Shown: one piece after another, positions 8,637-15,790 of the stretch
How positions within the stretch are numbered: the stretch's first letter is position 1
Layout: every line of letters starts with the position of its first letter
Assembly: GCA_946885645.1 (NCBI GenBank)
Contig: CAMPGU010000024.1
Location: 1-23,998, forward strand
Origin: an uncultured Haloferula sp.
GTDB taxonomy: Bacteria > Verrucomicrobiota > Verrucomicrobiae > Verrucomicrobiales > Akkermansiaceae
Direction: 5' to 3'
Length of the DNA stretch: 23,998 nt
Translations under genes and position numbers: made by a program
The notes under the pieces: model-generated
The model's database searches: none
What the model was told of the DNA's origin: nothing
Seen by the model: only the letters and a program-made list of their open reading frames with translations

Positions 8637-9449
8637 TCAGCTGCGGCGGCGCGCTAGGATCAGGAGTCCGGCCGTGCCGAGGGCGAGCAGAGGGGCCGAC
8701 GGCTCGGGGACCGCATCCCCGAACGTGGTGCCGACCTTCACATCATCCCACGTGACCGAGGTTCCGGAAGCGAAACGCAAGGCGGACGACCAGTTGGTAC
8801 CCGCATAAGCCATTGAAACGTCGTGGGAAGACGCCGTATCGCTGCCGTCGGGGTCCACCCAGAGGGCCAGCAGGTCGTTGTCGAAATCCAGCATGCCCAC
8901 GATGGTGTAGGTGGTGCCGGCGATCACCGGGATGGAGCCGAAGGTATCCGGCCCGAAGCCCGGGGCGGCGATTCCGAAGTAGCGTGTGGCCCCCGTTTGC
9001 CCCGGCATGCCGAAGAAAACCCGCTCGGAGCCGAAGTCGAAGCTGCTCACGCCGGCCCACTGGTTCTGCCCTTCCGGCAGCATCGAGCTCACGTTGATGG
9101 TGGTGGAGAAGAAGAACGCACCCTCCGCGCGGAAGGCTCCCTCCCGTTCATTGCTGGTGGCGCCCGTGCCTTCGGTGATCCCGCCGAATTCACGGAAAAC
9201 GCCGCCATTATCGGTGACCAAGGCCGAGGAGACGACCTGGTGGGTGCCGAAAGCGTCGTTCCAATTGGAGGCCGTCTGCACGGGTGCCCCCGGCTCGTCG
9301 GTCCGTTCGTAGTTCCAGCCGGTGCCGCCTGTCTGACCGACCACCGAGCCATCGGCATAGTCGAAGCTTTCGGTGGCGATCAATGCGGCTTGGCTTGCGA
9401 GGGGGAGGAAGCCGGTGGCGATCAAGGAGGGGATCAAGGGGTACTTCAC
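8637..9449 (-). CDS. PEP-CTERM sorting-domain protein with one LamG-like module
   Basis: A GTG start at 9449 gives 270 residues that begin directly with a signal peptide (VKYPLIPSLIATGFLPLASQ). The longer frame to 9515 starts at TTG with an arginine-rich stretch that would hide the signal peptide, so it is not chosen. Residues ~22-240 are a single copy of the module repeated in the next two genes, including SFDFGSERVFFGMPG and LDFDNDLLALWVDPDG. The last 24 residues are a PEP-CTERM signal: VPEP, then a hydrophobic helix, then ARRRS. PEP-CTERM tails are recognised by exosortase and removed after export, usually in strains that make exopolysaccharide. This fits the sugar locus at 15.8-24 kb, although no exosortase gene is visible. 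The module's function is unknown. Confidence 0.85.
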   Translation of the reverse strand: MKYPLIPSLIATGFLPLASQAALIATESFDYADGSVVGQTGGTGWNYERTDEPGAPVQTASNWNDAFGTHQVVSSALVTDNGGVFREFGGITEGTGATSNEREGAFRAEGAFFFSTTINVSSMLPEGQNQWAGVSSFDFGSERVFFGMPGQTGATRYFGIAAPGFGPDTFGSIPVIAGTTYTIVGMLDFDNDLLALWVDPDGSDTASSHDVSMAYAGTNWSSALRFASGTSVTWDDVKVGTTFGDAVPEPSAPLLALGTAGLLILARRRS

Positions 9450-9572
9450 GATGTTCTGGGTTGGTTTTCTGGCTCGCCGCGTTCCGCTCCCCAGGGCGGG
9501 AGAGCGGCAAATCAAGGCGTCCAGTTCGCAGTCCGACGTTTCGGGGGAAAACCCGCCAAAAAAGTGGATCAG

Positions 9573-9588
9573 CCGGTGATTTCACCGG
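9573..9588. repeat. Inverted repeat CCGGTGA-TT-TCACCGG
   Basis: Perfect 7-bp arms around a two-base centre form a 16-bp near-palindrome, 123 bases upstream of the PEP-CTERM start. The very short centre suits a dimeric protein-binding site better than an RNA hairpin. On the minus strand a run of six T residues follows about 9 bases later, so a weak terminator cannot be excluded. Confidence 0.5.
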
Positions 9589-9617
9589 GCTCCGGAGGGG
9601 AGGGAGCAGAAGAATGA

Positions 9618-9648
9618 TGTGCGGGCGGACCCTGAATCCGCCCGCACA
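9618..9648. repeat. Perfect 12-bp inverted repeat with 7-base loop
   Basis: TGTGCGGGCGGA (9618-9629) pairs perfectly with TCCGCCCGCACA (9637-9648) around CCCTGAA. The GC-rich stem would be very stable in RNA. There is no T-run on either side, so it is not a canonical terminator. It lies between divergent genes where no transcript would be expected to end, so it may be an operator, a 5'-UTR structure or part of a small RNA. Confidence 0.6.
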
Positions 9649-9899
9649 CCGCATACATCTTCGGCAAAAACCCGTATTGCCGCCGATGTGATGACTTCAA
9701 ACGGTGTCTCCCGCCGGTACGAGGGAGGATCCGGCCGGAGATGCCGCCATCTTGATTCCGACATCGGCGAAGCTTTTCCGCCAAGGAACCGGAGCAGGAC
9801 GGCTTTTCAGGCGCGGCTCTGGCCCGGAGGCAGCCGGGGGCAATGCATGCATGGATTGCGCTTGCGAATGGAAAGGGCCGAATCTACCCCGGGAGGGAG

Positions 9900-10457
9900 A
9901 TGGGAACGACAACACGGTGTCCCGAGATCAGGGCGGACGAGTTTTGCTTTTCGTCGGCCGAACTGTTGCCCGTCGTTTACGATGAGCTCCGGCGCCTGGC
10001 TGCGTTCCGCCTGGACCAGAATAGCGCGAGCAAGACACTGCAGCCGACTGCCCTCGTTCACGAGGCGTGGATCCGGCTCTCCGAAATCAACGGCAAGATC
10101 TGGCAAAGCAAAGAGCACTTCTTCAACGCCGCCGCGCAAGCGATGAGGCGGATCCTCGTGGACCGGGTGCGGGCCCAATCGAGGAAGAAGCGGACGCCCT
10201 TTGCCCGGGATCTCGACGAAGGGGTGTTCGAGGACGACTCCCACATCCTCCTCATCCACGATTGCCTGACCAAGCTGGAGAAGATCGACCCCAACTCGGC
10301 CAAGGTCGTGCTCCTGAAGTTCTACGGCGGCCTGAGCAGCGAGGAGATCAGCGAGATGACCGGGCGCAGCATCCGCTCCGTGGAGCGGCAGTGGATGTTC
10401 GCGAAGGCAAAGCTCTATCGCCTGATCCATGAAGATCAGGAAGATAGCCAACAATAG
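9900..10457 (+). CDS. ECF-type RNA polymerase sigma factor (TIGR02999-like)
   Basis: The protein is 185 residues from the ATG at 9900. An in-frame ATG at 9843 would add 19 residues. I prefer 9900 because the family normally has about 20 residues before the conserved LLPVVYDELRRLAA, and because GGGAGGGAG lies directly in front, though its spacing is short. Sigma region 2 covers roughly residues 20-95 (TLQPTALVHEAWIRL, AMRRILVDRVRAQSRKKR). Sigma region 4 covers ~130-180 (VVLLKFYGGLSSEEISEMTG, then RSIRSVERQW as the recognition helix). This subfamily is common in Planctomycetota and Verrucomicrobiota and is usually encoded beside a large Ser/Thr kinase rather than an anti-sigma factor. That matches here, since the kinase starts 3 bases after the stop. 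The kinase or a phosphorylated partner probably controls it. Confidence 0.9.
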   Translation: MGTTTRCPEIRADEFCFSSAELLPVVYDELRRLAAFRLDQNSASKTLQPTALVHEAWIRLSEINGKIWQSKEHFFNAAAQAMRRILVDRVRAQSRKKRTPFARDLDEGVFEDDSHILLIHDCLTKLEKIDPNSAKVVLLKFYGGLSSEEISEMTGRSIRSVERQWMFAKAKLYRLIHEDQEDSQQ

Positions 10458-10460
10458 CCC

Positions 10461-12683
10461 ATGAACGCGACCAGCAGCGAAGAGGAGATCAGCAGCGCGA
10501 TCATGGAGGTGGCCCTCTCGCTGGATGATCCCGCCGCGCGCCAGCTCTTCCTGGAGCGTGTCTTCGGGGATAGCCAGTCAGCGAAGGACGAGATGGCGCG
10601 GCTTTTGGAAGCTGCCGATGGTGCCGCTACCTTCTTTCTGGAAGCACGCGAGGAGCGGGCGAAGGTGACGGCGAAGATCTTGTTCGAGACGAGTCCGGGT
10701 TCCCAGCCCCATCGGCCCCGTTTTGCCCTCGAAGAGGGCATGCCCGAGAAGCTGGGACCCTACCGGCTCATCTCACGTTTGGGGGAAGGCGGCGGCGGTG
10801 TGGTTTACGAGGCGGAGCAGGAGCGTCCCATCCGGCGCCGCGTGGCCGTGAAGATCGTCCGCAAGGAGGTGGAGAACCCCAACGCCTTGGCCCGTTTCGA
10901 TGTCGAGAGGCAGGCACTGGCCCTGATGGACCATCCCAATATCGCGAAGGTTTTCGATGCCGGGACGACGCCGTCGGGAAAACCTTACTTCGCCATGGAG
11001 CTCGTGACCGGCGAGCCCATCGTCCGCTATTGCAACCGGCACAAGCTGAGCTGCACGGAGCGGCTCGAACTATTCGTCCTGGTTTGCAACGCCGTCCAAC
11101 ACGCGCACCAGAAAGGGATCATCCATCGCGATATCAAGCCCTCGAATATCATCGTGAGCCGGCAGGACGGCGGGAATGTCCCGAAGATCATCGACTTCGG
11201 CATCGCCAAATCCTCGGGAGGTTCCCCCCGGGAAGCGATTACCGCCCACGACCAGTTTTTCGGAACTCCAGCCTACATGAGCCCCGAGCAGGTGGCTCTT
11301 ACCGGGATCGACGTCGATACGCGGAGCGATATTTTCAGCCTGGGAGTACTGCTTTACGAGCTGCTGACAGGAGCCACACCGGCCAATCGCTCCGAGGGAG
11401 CGGACTTCACGTTCTCCCAGATCCGGAAATCGCTGCTCACCTGGGAAACCCTCAGGCCTTCCGAAATCCTGGAAAAGCTGCCCCCGGAAAACCTGAGCAC
11501 GCTCGCCTCGGAACGGGCCACCGACCCCGCGTCGCTCGTGGCACAGGTAAGGGGAGATCTCGATTGGATCGTCATGATGGCGCTCGAGAAGAACCGCATC
11601 CGCCGCTATCAGACCGCCAACGGCTTGGCGACCGACATCAAGCGCTTCCTTGCGCACCAACCGATTGCCGCGCGGCCCCCTTCGCGTGTTTACGTGCTCG
11701 CCAAGTTCATCCGCCGGAACCGCCTCGCTTTCGGCACCACGGTCTTGCTCGTCATCCTCTTGATCACCGGGCTGGCGGTTACCGCGGGCATGTATGAACG
11801 CGAGAGGAAAACCGCGATCGAACAGCTCCGTTTGAAAAACGAGGCGCAGGCGGCGCGCAACGAGGAAAACCGCCTCCGCAGGCAGGCGGATGCCCGCTCG
11901 AGCATCGCCCGCGCCGCGTTCCTCCTGGACCAGGGGCGCATCGACGATGCGGACGAGCTGCGCCGATTGTATCCGCTCTCATCCATCGAACCTTCGCTTG
12001 AAGCCGCGGCCGTTTTCCGGTCGCTGGGGGATTGGAATTCCGAACACGGACGCTGGGACCAGGCGCTCCAATGCTACCGCCTGCTACGGCAGGCCAATCG
12101 CCAGGATTCACCCCAGAAGATCCTCCAGGGCGATGATCTCCTGGCAATCGCCGCCGGTCTTCTTTCTCAGGATGAGGAGGAATACAGGGCCTTCCGCGAT
12201 GAGGTCATGACCCGCTACGCACCCGCGGATGGGCGGCAGAAGGCGGAGCATCTCCTGAAGGCCTGTCTGATCCATCCCGCGGATCCCAAGCTCCTCGAGC
12301 AGTTGCGCCAGGACGTGGATACCTTGGGCGATCCCCGCACCACTCCTTGCCCGGCATGGTCCGCACTCTCGCTGGCGCTCTACCACCTCAGGTGCGAAAA
12401 CAGCGCGGAGGCCCTGGCTGCATGCGAGATGGGCCTCGCCAGTCCCGAGCGCAAGAGCTCTTGCGTGGCCTCTTTGGAGGCGGTCGCGGCAATGGTCCAT
12501 CTCCAGACGGGCAGTTCCGATCTTGCCTCATCCGCACTGGTCAGAGCTCAGGATCTCACGAAAAAATGCGACGGAAAAGACTTCGAGCGGGAGCAGCCGA
12601 TCCGGCCTTACTGGTTCGACTGGGCGATCGCCCAACTGTTGATCAAGGAGGCCGCACAGGCCGCACAGGCCACGCAGCAGTAG
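10461..12683 (+). CDS. Membrane-anchored Ser/Thr protein kinase with TPR-like C-terminal region
   Basis: The protein has 740 residues. After a ~95-residue helical N-terminus comes a Hanks-type kinase domain (~97-375): glycine loop GEGGGGVVYEAE (~107-118), catalytic lysine K131 in VAVKIVRK, catalytic loop HRDIKPSN with D224, and metal-binding DFG with D245, followed by GTPAYMSPEQ. All key residues are present, so it should be active. A single hydrophobic helix (~426-444, VLLVILLITGLAV) anchors it in the membrane. The outer part (~445-740) starts with a charged coiled-coil and then TPR-like helical repeats (e.g. GDWNSEHGRWDQALQCYRLL), probably for sensing or protein binding. It starts 3 bases after the sigma factor gene, so the pair forms one operon and most likely one signalling unit. 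No Shine-Dalgarno sequence precedes the ATG, so translational coupling is likely. Confidence 0.92.
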   Translation: MNATSSEEEISSAIMEVALSLDDPAARQLFLERVFGDSQSAKDEMARLLEAADGAATFFLEAREERAKVTAKILFETSPGSQPHRPRFALEEGMPEKLGPYRLISRLGEGGGGVVYEAEQERPIRRRVAVKIVRKEVENPNALARFDVERQALALMDHPNIAKVFDAGTTPSGKPYFAMELVTGEPIVRYCNRHKLSCTERLELFVLVCNAVQHAHQKGIIHRDIKPSNIIVSRQDGGNVPKIIDFGIAKSSGGSPREAITAHDQFFGTPAYMSPEQVALTGIDVDTRSDIFSLGVLLYELLTGATPANRSEGADFTFSQIRKSLLTWETLRPSEILEKLPPENLSTLASERATDPASLVAQVRGDLDWIVMMALEKNRIRRYQTANGLATDIKRFLAHQPIAARPPSRVYVLAKFIRRNRLAFGTTVLLVILLITGLAVTAGMYERERKTAIEQLRLKNEAQAARNEENRLRRQADARSSIARAAFLLDQGRIDDADELRRLYPLSSIEPSLEAAAVFRSLGDWNSEHGRWDQALQCYRLLRQANRQDSPQKILQGDDLLAIAAGLLSQDEEEYRAFRDEVMTRYAPADGRQKAEHLLKACLIHPADPKLLEQLRQDVDTLGDPRTTPCPAWSALSLALYHLRCENSAEALAACEMGLASPERKSSCVASLEAVAAMVHLQTGSSDLASSALVRAQDLTKKCDGKDFEREQPIRPYWFDWAIAQLLIKEAAQAAQATQQ

Positions 12684-12778
12684 GCTGCAGGCATTCCTCG
12701 CTGGAGATCGTGGGAAACTCCACCACCCACCGGTGCGAATCTCCTCCCAGTCGGCCGTAAGGCTTTGAATGAGAACAA

Positions 12779-12853
12779 TGGAGGCGGAGGTGGGAATCGA
12801 ACCCACGAATAGCGGTTTTGCAAACCGATGCCTTACCACTTGGCTACTCCGCC
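12779..12853 (-). tRNA. tRNA-Cys (anticodon GCA)
   Basis: On the minus strand the sequence folds into a cloverleaf. The acceptor stem is GGCGGAG/CTCCGCC (7 perfect pairs), the D-arm GCC/GGC, and the anticodon loop TTGCAAA with anticodon GCA. The T-arm is GTGGG-TTCGAAT-CCCAC. The discriminator base is U, as expected for cysteine tRNA, and CCA is encoded at 12781-12779. The outermost anticodon-stem pair (U-C) is mismatched and the other four pair. It lies between the kinase gene and the broken methyltransferase gene. No other gene is supported in 12684-13068. Confidence 0.96.
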
Positions 12854-12878
12854 TTGACGCTGTTCGCGCGGGGCCGAT

Positions 12879-12907
12879 TCCCTACGCGGCGCGGCAGGGG
12901 CTGTCAA
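12879..12907 (-). promoter_or_regulatory. Candidate promoter of tRNA-Cys
   Basis: On the minus strand a consensus -35 box TTGACA (12907-12902) is followed after exactly 17 bases by TAGGGA (12884-12879), which matches the -10 consensus poorly. Below it lies a GC-rich stretch, as in stringently controlled tRNA promoters. The -10 ends 25 bases before the mature tRNA 5' end, leaving a short leader. Position and -35 box support it and the weak -10 argues against it. Confidence 0.45.
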
Positions 12908-13068
12908 TGCGGGGTTTTCGCGCTCCGTCGCTCGGATGCGTCGCCGCCACGGGCGATAGGGCGAGGGCAGGGATTCGGGCCGGACCTCCCCCCGGGGAAG
13001 GGCGACTTTTTTCGAGCGTGCGCTTTTCACGGTTTTCGCGGCGGAGCGGAACGGTCACAAGGAGCGGG

Positions 13069-14480
13069 ATGAGCGATCCGGTTCGTGAGTTATATTCCCA
13101 GCACCGCTACCCGGCATTGAGTCACCCGGTGACCGATCCCGCGCGGCTTGCGGTGAGCGCGCGTCTGGCGGGCCTGCAGCGGCTGCCTCTGCCGGAGGCG
13201 TCCCGGATCATGGAATTCGGCTGCGCATCCGGCCATAATTTGCTGCCGCTGGCCGCGCGTTATCCGAAGAGCGGGTTCACCGGGCTCGATTATTCCGATA
13301 CTGCCATCCGGAACGCGCGCCGGGTCGCGCGGGAGAGCGGCTTGGAGAACATCCTGTTCGAGGTTGCGGATCTGGAGCATTGGAGGCCTTCCCACCCCTG
13401 TGATTACCTCATTGTGCACGGGGTCTTCTCCTGGGTGCCGGATGCGGTGAAATCCCGTATCCTGGACCTTTGCGGACAGGTGCTGTCGGACTCCGGCGTG
13501 GCGTGCATCAGCTTCAATGTCCTGCCCGGCTGGTCGCTGAAGCGGGACGTGGCCCCTTTGATCAAGGCGCTGGCCGGGAATCCCGCGGCGCAGGGTTTGG
13601 GCGGCACGATTGAGGCCGTGGCAGCGTCCTTGGCTGACATGGCGGGTTCAGGCACTGCTCACGGGGCCAATCTCCAATCGGTCTGCAGGGAGATCGCGAG
13701 AAAGGGCCCCGAGGTTTTGCCGTTCGATGACTTCGCGCCCGTGTGTGATGCGGTTTATTTCGCACAATTCGCCGGGTGGGCGGCCCAGCGCGGTCTCCGG
13801 TATCTGGGCGAAGCGAGCCTGCCGGATAATTTGCCGGAGGGGATCGATCCTGCGGCACTGGGCCGCCTGGCACCGCTGGCCAGCAGACGCTGGATCTGCT
13901 TTCGGGCCGCACGCATCGCGTCAGCCTCTTTTGTCGTCAGGAGGCTCCCTTGGAGGAAGGGACGACCACGGCCGCCGTGCTACAGTTCGCCGCGGGCCGG
14001 GGGGAGGTGGAACTGCCCGCTTCTCCCGGAGAGGGAGCGGTGGTGGCGACATTCCGCCGGGTGCTGGCGGAGGCGGGGCGGGATTGCATGCCGATCCGCG
14101 ATTTGATGGAGCGGACGGCCTTGAAGCTCGGCGGGGGGTGGGAGCCTACGGGCCACTCCCGGGAACTTGCGGGGTGGATCTTCCAAGCGGCACGGCTGGG
14201 CGGCGTGGAGCTGCGCTCCGATGCACTGACTGTTTCCGAGGAACCGCCGGAGAAGCCGGCGCTCGGCCGCTTGAACCGGCACTTCGCGGAGAACGGCCTG
14301 CCGGTGGTGGATGCGAGGCATGCGACTTGCCGCTTCCCGGCGGGGCACGAGCGCCTGCTTTGCGCCATGGACGGCTCCCGTACGCGGGATGAATTGGCAG
14401 CCATGGCGGCTGCGGAGTATCCGGAGCTGGATTTCGAGCGTTGGTTGCAACATTTGACGGACCGCGGGCTGGTGAGCTGA
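13069..14480 (+). pseudogene. SAM-dependent methyltransferase with methyltransferase regulatory domain, broken by a -1 frameshift
   Basis: From the ATG at 13069 (AAGGAG four bases upstream, the best ribosome site in the window) a class I methyltransferase is read. It has motif I EFGCASGHNLLPLA (~47-60), then GFTGLDYSD, followed by a methyltransferase regulatory domain (PF10119-like). At about 13876-13887 similarity leaves this frame, whose remaining residues to a stop at 14106 are arginine-rich nonsense. It continues in the overlapping frame as QQTLDLLSGRTHRVSLFCRQ, as expected for the regulatory domain, and runs to the stop at 14480 through a C-terminal helical domain. Relative to an intact gene of ~470 codons one base is missing. 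The site (ggccagcagacg) has no slippery heptamer, so a real mutation or a sequencing error is more likely than programmed shifting. Members of this family methylate proteins or small molecules. The substrate here is unknown. Confidence 0.8.
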
Positions 14481-14492
14481 GCTGGCGAGTTA

Positions 14493-14533
14493 GTTCATTT
14501 TGGATTGAACATTTCCGATGTCCGAGATATAAG
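14493..14533 (+). promoter_or_regulatory. Promoter and overlapping palindromic operator of the GbsR/MarR regulator gene
   Basis: A -35 box TTGAAC (14505-14510) and a -10 box TATAAG (14528-14533) are separated by exactly 17 bases. The -35 box forms the right arm of the palindrome GTTCA-8-TGAAC (14493-14510, GTTCATTTTGGATTGAAC). The same palindrome recurs at 15615-15632 in front of the sugar operon. A protein bound here would block RNA polymerase, which suggests autorepression by the MarR-type regulator encoded immediately downstream. Confidence 0.7.
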
Positions 14534-14538
14534 GGGGC

Positions 14539-15054
14539 GTGCCACGGGTCCCCCAAGAGGAAGACTGTCGAGACCTCTCGTCGCTGGGCGTCATTGAGAC
14601 GCAGGTGATTCAGTTTTTCGTGGACGGCGTGAAGGTGTTGGGCCTGCCACCCTCCTTGGGTGAGATCTACGGGTTGCTTTTCATCACGCAGGAGCCGCTG
14701 GCGCTGGATGACATCGTCAACATGCTGCGCATCAGCAAAGGCTCCGCCAGCCAAGGATTGCGCGCGCTCCGCGATCTCGGGGCGGTGCGGGAGGTTGCCG
14801 TGGAGAATTCCCGGCGCGGTCATTTCCTCGCGGATCTGGATCTGAAACGTCTGGTCGGCGGCTTCATCAGGGAGCAGGTGAGACCCCATCTTGAGAGCGG
14901 CCAGTCGAAGGTCGGCAGCTTGCTGGCAAGCGCCTCGGAAGAGCCGGACCGGGAACGGCGGGAGTTCTACGATGCCCGCGTGAAACAGCTCCAGCATTGG
15001 ATCGGCCGCGGCCGGGTCGTGTTGCCCCTCCTTCAGAAAGTTCTCGGCCAATGA
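14539..15054 (+). CDS. GbsR/MarR-family winged-helix transcriptional regulator
   Basis: The protein is 171 residues from a GTG start, the first possible start in this frame because a TAA lies just upstream at 14530. Residues ~18-35 form the N-terminal helix (ETQVIQFFVDGVKVLGLP). Residues ~40-90 form a winged helix with the GbsR signature GEIYGLLFITQEPLALDDI and recognition helix RISKGSASQGLRALRDLG. The rest is a helical dimerisation tail. Related regulators sense small ligands, or control osmolyte or envelope genes. Here the gene heads a polysaccharide locus and has a palindromic site over its own promoter. Its 3' end overlaps the RfaH-like gene by ATGA, so the two are translationally coupled. 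The start lies only 5 bases after the -10 box, so the mRNA would be essentially leaderless. Whether it represses or activates is not known. Confidence 0.85.
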   Translation: MPRVPQEEDCRDLSSLGVIETQVIQFFVDGVKVLGLPPSLGEIYGLLFITQEPLALDDIVNMLRISKGSASQGLRALRDLGAVREVAVENSRRGHFLADLDLKRLVGGFIREQVRPHLESGQSKVGSLLASASEEPDRERREFYDARVKQLQHWIGRGRVVLPLLQKVLGQ

Positions 15055-15593
15055 GCGACTTCCCTCCCAGCGAAAGGTCATGGTACTGCCTGAAGACGCA
15101 GACCAAGCGGGAGGCCATCGCCGCGGCTCATCTGCGGGAACTGGAGGAGGTGGAAGTTTTTTGCCCGATGCTGCGGTACCGGAAGGCCACCCGTCGCGGG
15201 AAGGTGTGGTGGGTGGAGGCTCTCTTTCCCGGCTATGTGCTCGCCCGCTTCGCGCTCGAGACGGGGGAGCGGGCGGTCATGTACAGCCAAGGAGTCCGCG
15301 GGCTCGTCCGCTTCGGGGACAAGGTGCCTGCCGTCCCTGACGATTTCGTGGAAGTCCTGCGGCAGGAGGTCGCCCGCCAAGGAGCGGAAGAAGTGCTGAC
15401 AGTCGGCCCCCGCCTCGCCGAGGGGGAGGAAGTGGAGTTGGCTCACGGACCGCTCGGCGGCGTGCGCGCAACCGTGGTGGAGGTGCTGCCCGCCCGGGAG
15501 CGGGTCAAAGTCCTGCTGGAATTTCTTGGTCGGGAGCAAGTTGTGGAGGTGGACCTGTTCTCGCTGCTGCTCCCGCGCAAACCCCTCCCCTGA
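15051..15593 (+). CDS. NusG/RfaH-like transcription antiterminator
   Basis: The protein is 180 residues from the ATG at 15051, which overlaps the preceding stop (ATGA). The in-frame extension to 14997 lies inside the upstream gene and is not used. The NusG N-terminal domain spans ~8-110, beginning SWYCLKTQTKREAIAAAHL and including WWVEALFPGYVLARF, the usual 'LFPGY(V/I)F' core. The C-terminal KOW domain spans ~125-175 (EGEEVELAHGPLGGVRATVVEVL). Specialised NusG paralogues such as RfaH, LoaP and UpxY bind paused polymerase at the start of long polysaccharide operons and suppress termination. The position directly before a sugar operon, with an ops-like sequence in between, supports that role. 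Housekeeping NusG is unlikely because that gene normally sits with secE and ribosomal protein genes. Confidence 0.88.
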   Translation: MSDFPPSERSWYCLKTQTKREAIAAAHLRELEEVEVFCPMLRYRKATRRGKVWWVEALFPGYVLARFALETGERAVMYSQGVRGLVRFGDKVPAVPDDFVEVLRQEVARQGAEEVLTVGPRLAEGEEVELAHGPLGGVRATVVEVLPARERVKVLLEFLGREQVVEVDLFSLLLPRKPLP

Positions 15594-15612
15594 AACGATC
15601 ATGGACCACGAA

Positions 15613-15634
15613 TTGTTCATTTTAGATTGAACAA
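15613..15634. promoter_or_regulatory. Second copy of the GTTCA-8-TGAAC palindrome, upstream of the sugar operon
   Basis: The core GTTCATTTTAGATTGAAC (15615-15632) differs from the copy at 14493 by one base in 18. Here the arms extend to 7 bp (TTGTTCA/TGAACAA). It lies 20 bases after the RfaH-like stop and about 157 bases before the first sugar gene. A TTGAAC could again act as -35, but no good -10 follows at 17 bases, so the promoter is less certain than the binding site. The GbsR/MarR protein is the natural candidate to bind it. Confidence 0.7.
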
Positions 15635-15748
15635 CCGCCGGATTTGTCGATCCATCACCCCGCCCGAGGCGCTCCGGATGAAGCCGCCTGAAAGACCATC
15701 ACCGAAGTACGATCCCGGTTTTGCCCCGCGCAGGGACAATCGACCAAG

Positions 15749-15762
15749 GGCGGCAGCTTGCC
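15749..15762 (+). promoter_or_regulatory. ops/JUMPstart-like element
   Basis: GGCGGCAGCTTGCC matches the E. coli ops element (GGCGGTAGCGTGC, as in JUMPstart) at all but two of its bases. It is flanked as GGGC...GCCC and so can form the small hairpin seen in ops. It lies downstream of an RfaH-like gene and 28 bases before the first sugar gene, which is where ops elements occur. Chance resemblance in GC-rich DNA is possible, and this distant RfaH relative may recognise a different sequence. Confidence 0.4.
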
Positions 15763-15790
15763 CATTCTCCTCCTCCCCCTGAAAGACCTC

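Larger units (their letters stand above)
9450..9899. other. Divergent intergenic region without a supported gene
   Basis: About 450 bases separate the minus-strand PEP-CTERM gene from the plus-strand sigma factor gene. Open frames here are short, arginine/proline-rich and unlike any family I know. The region must hold promoters for both directions, but I could not find a convincing -35/-10 pair. It does hold two strong inverted repeats, listed separately. Confidence 0.5.

Noticed and set aside
12779..12853. tRNA-Cys as an attachment site for an integrated element
   Set aside because: No integrase, no direct repeat of the tRNA 3' end and no mobile genes are visible on either side.
12769..13068. 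5' extension of the methyltransferase frame across the tRNA
   Set aside because: It runs antisense through tRNA-Cys. The ATG at 13069 has a strong ribosome site and begins the conserved domain.
1371..14490. GAGCTGGCGAGT occurring at ~1371 and ~14480, each followed closely by a TTGAAC
   Set aside because: Short shared words of this kind are expected by chance. The first lies inside the dehydrogenase coding sequence and lacks the left palindrome arm.
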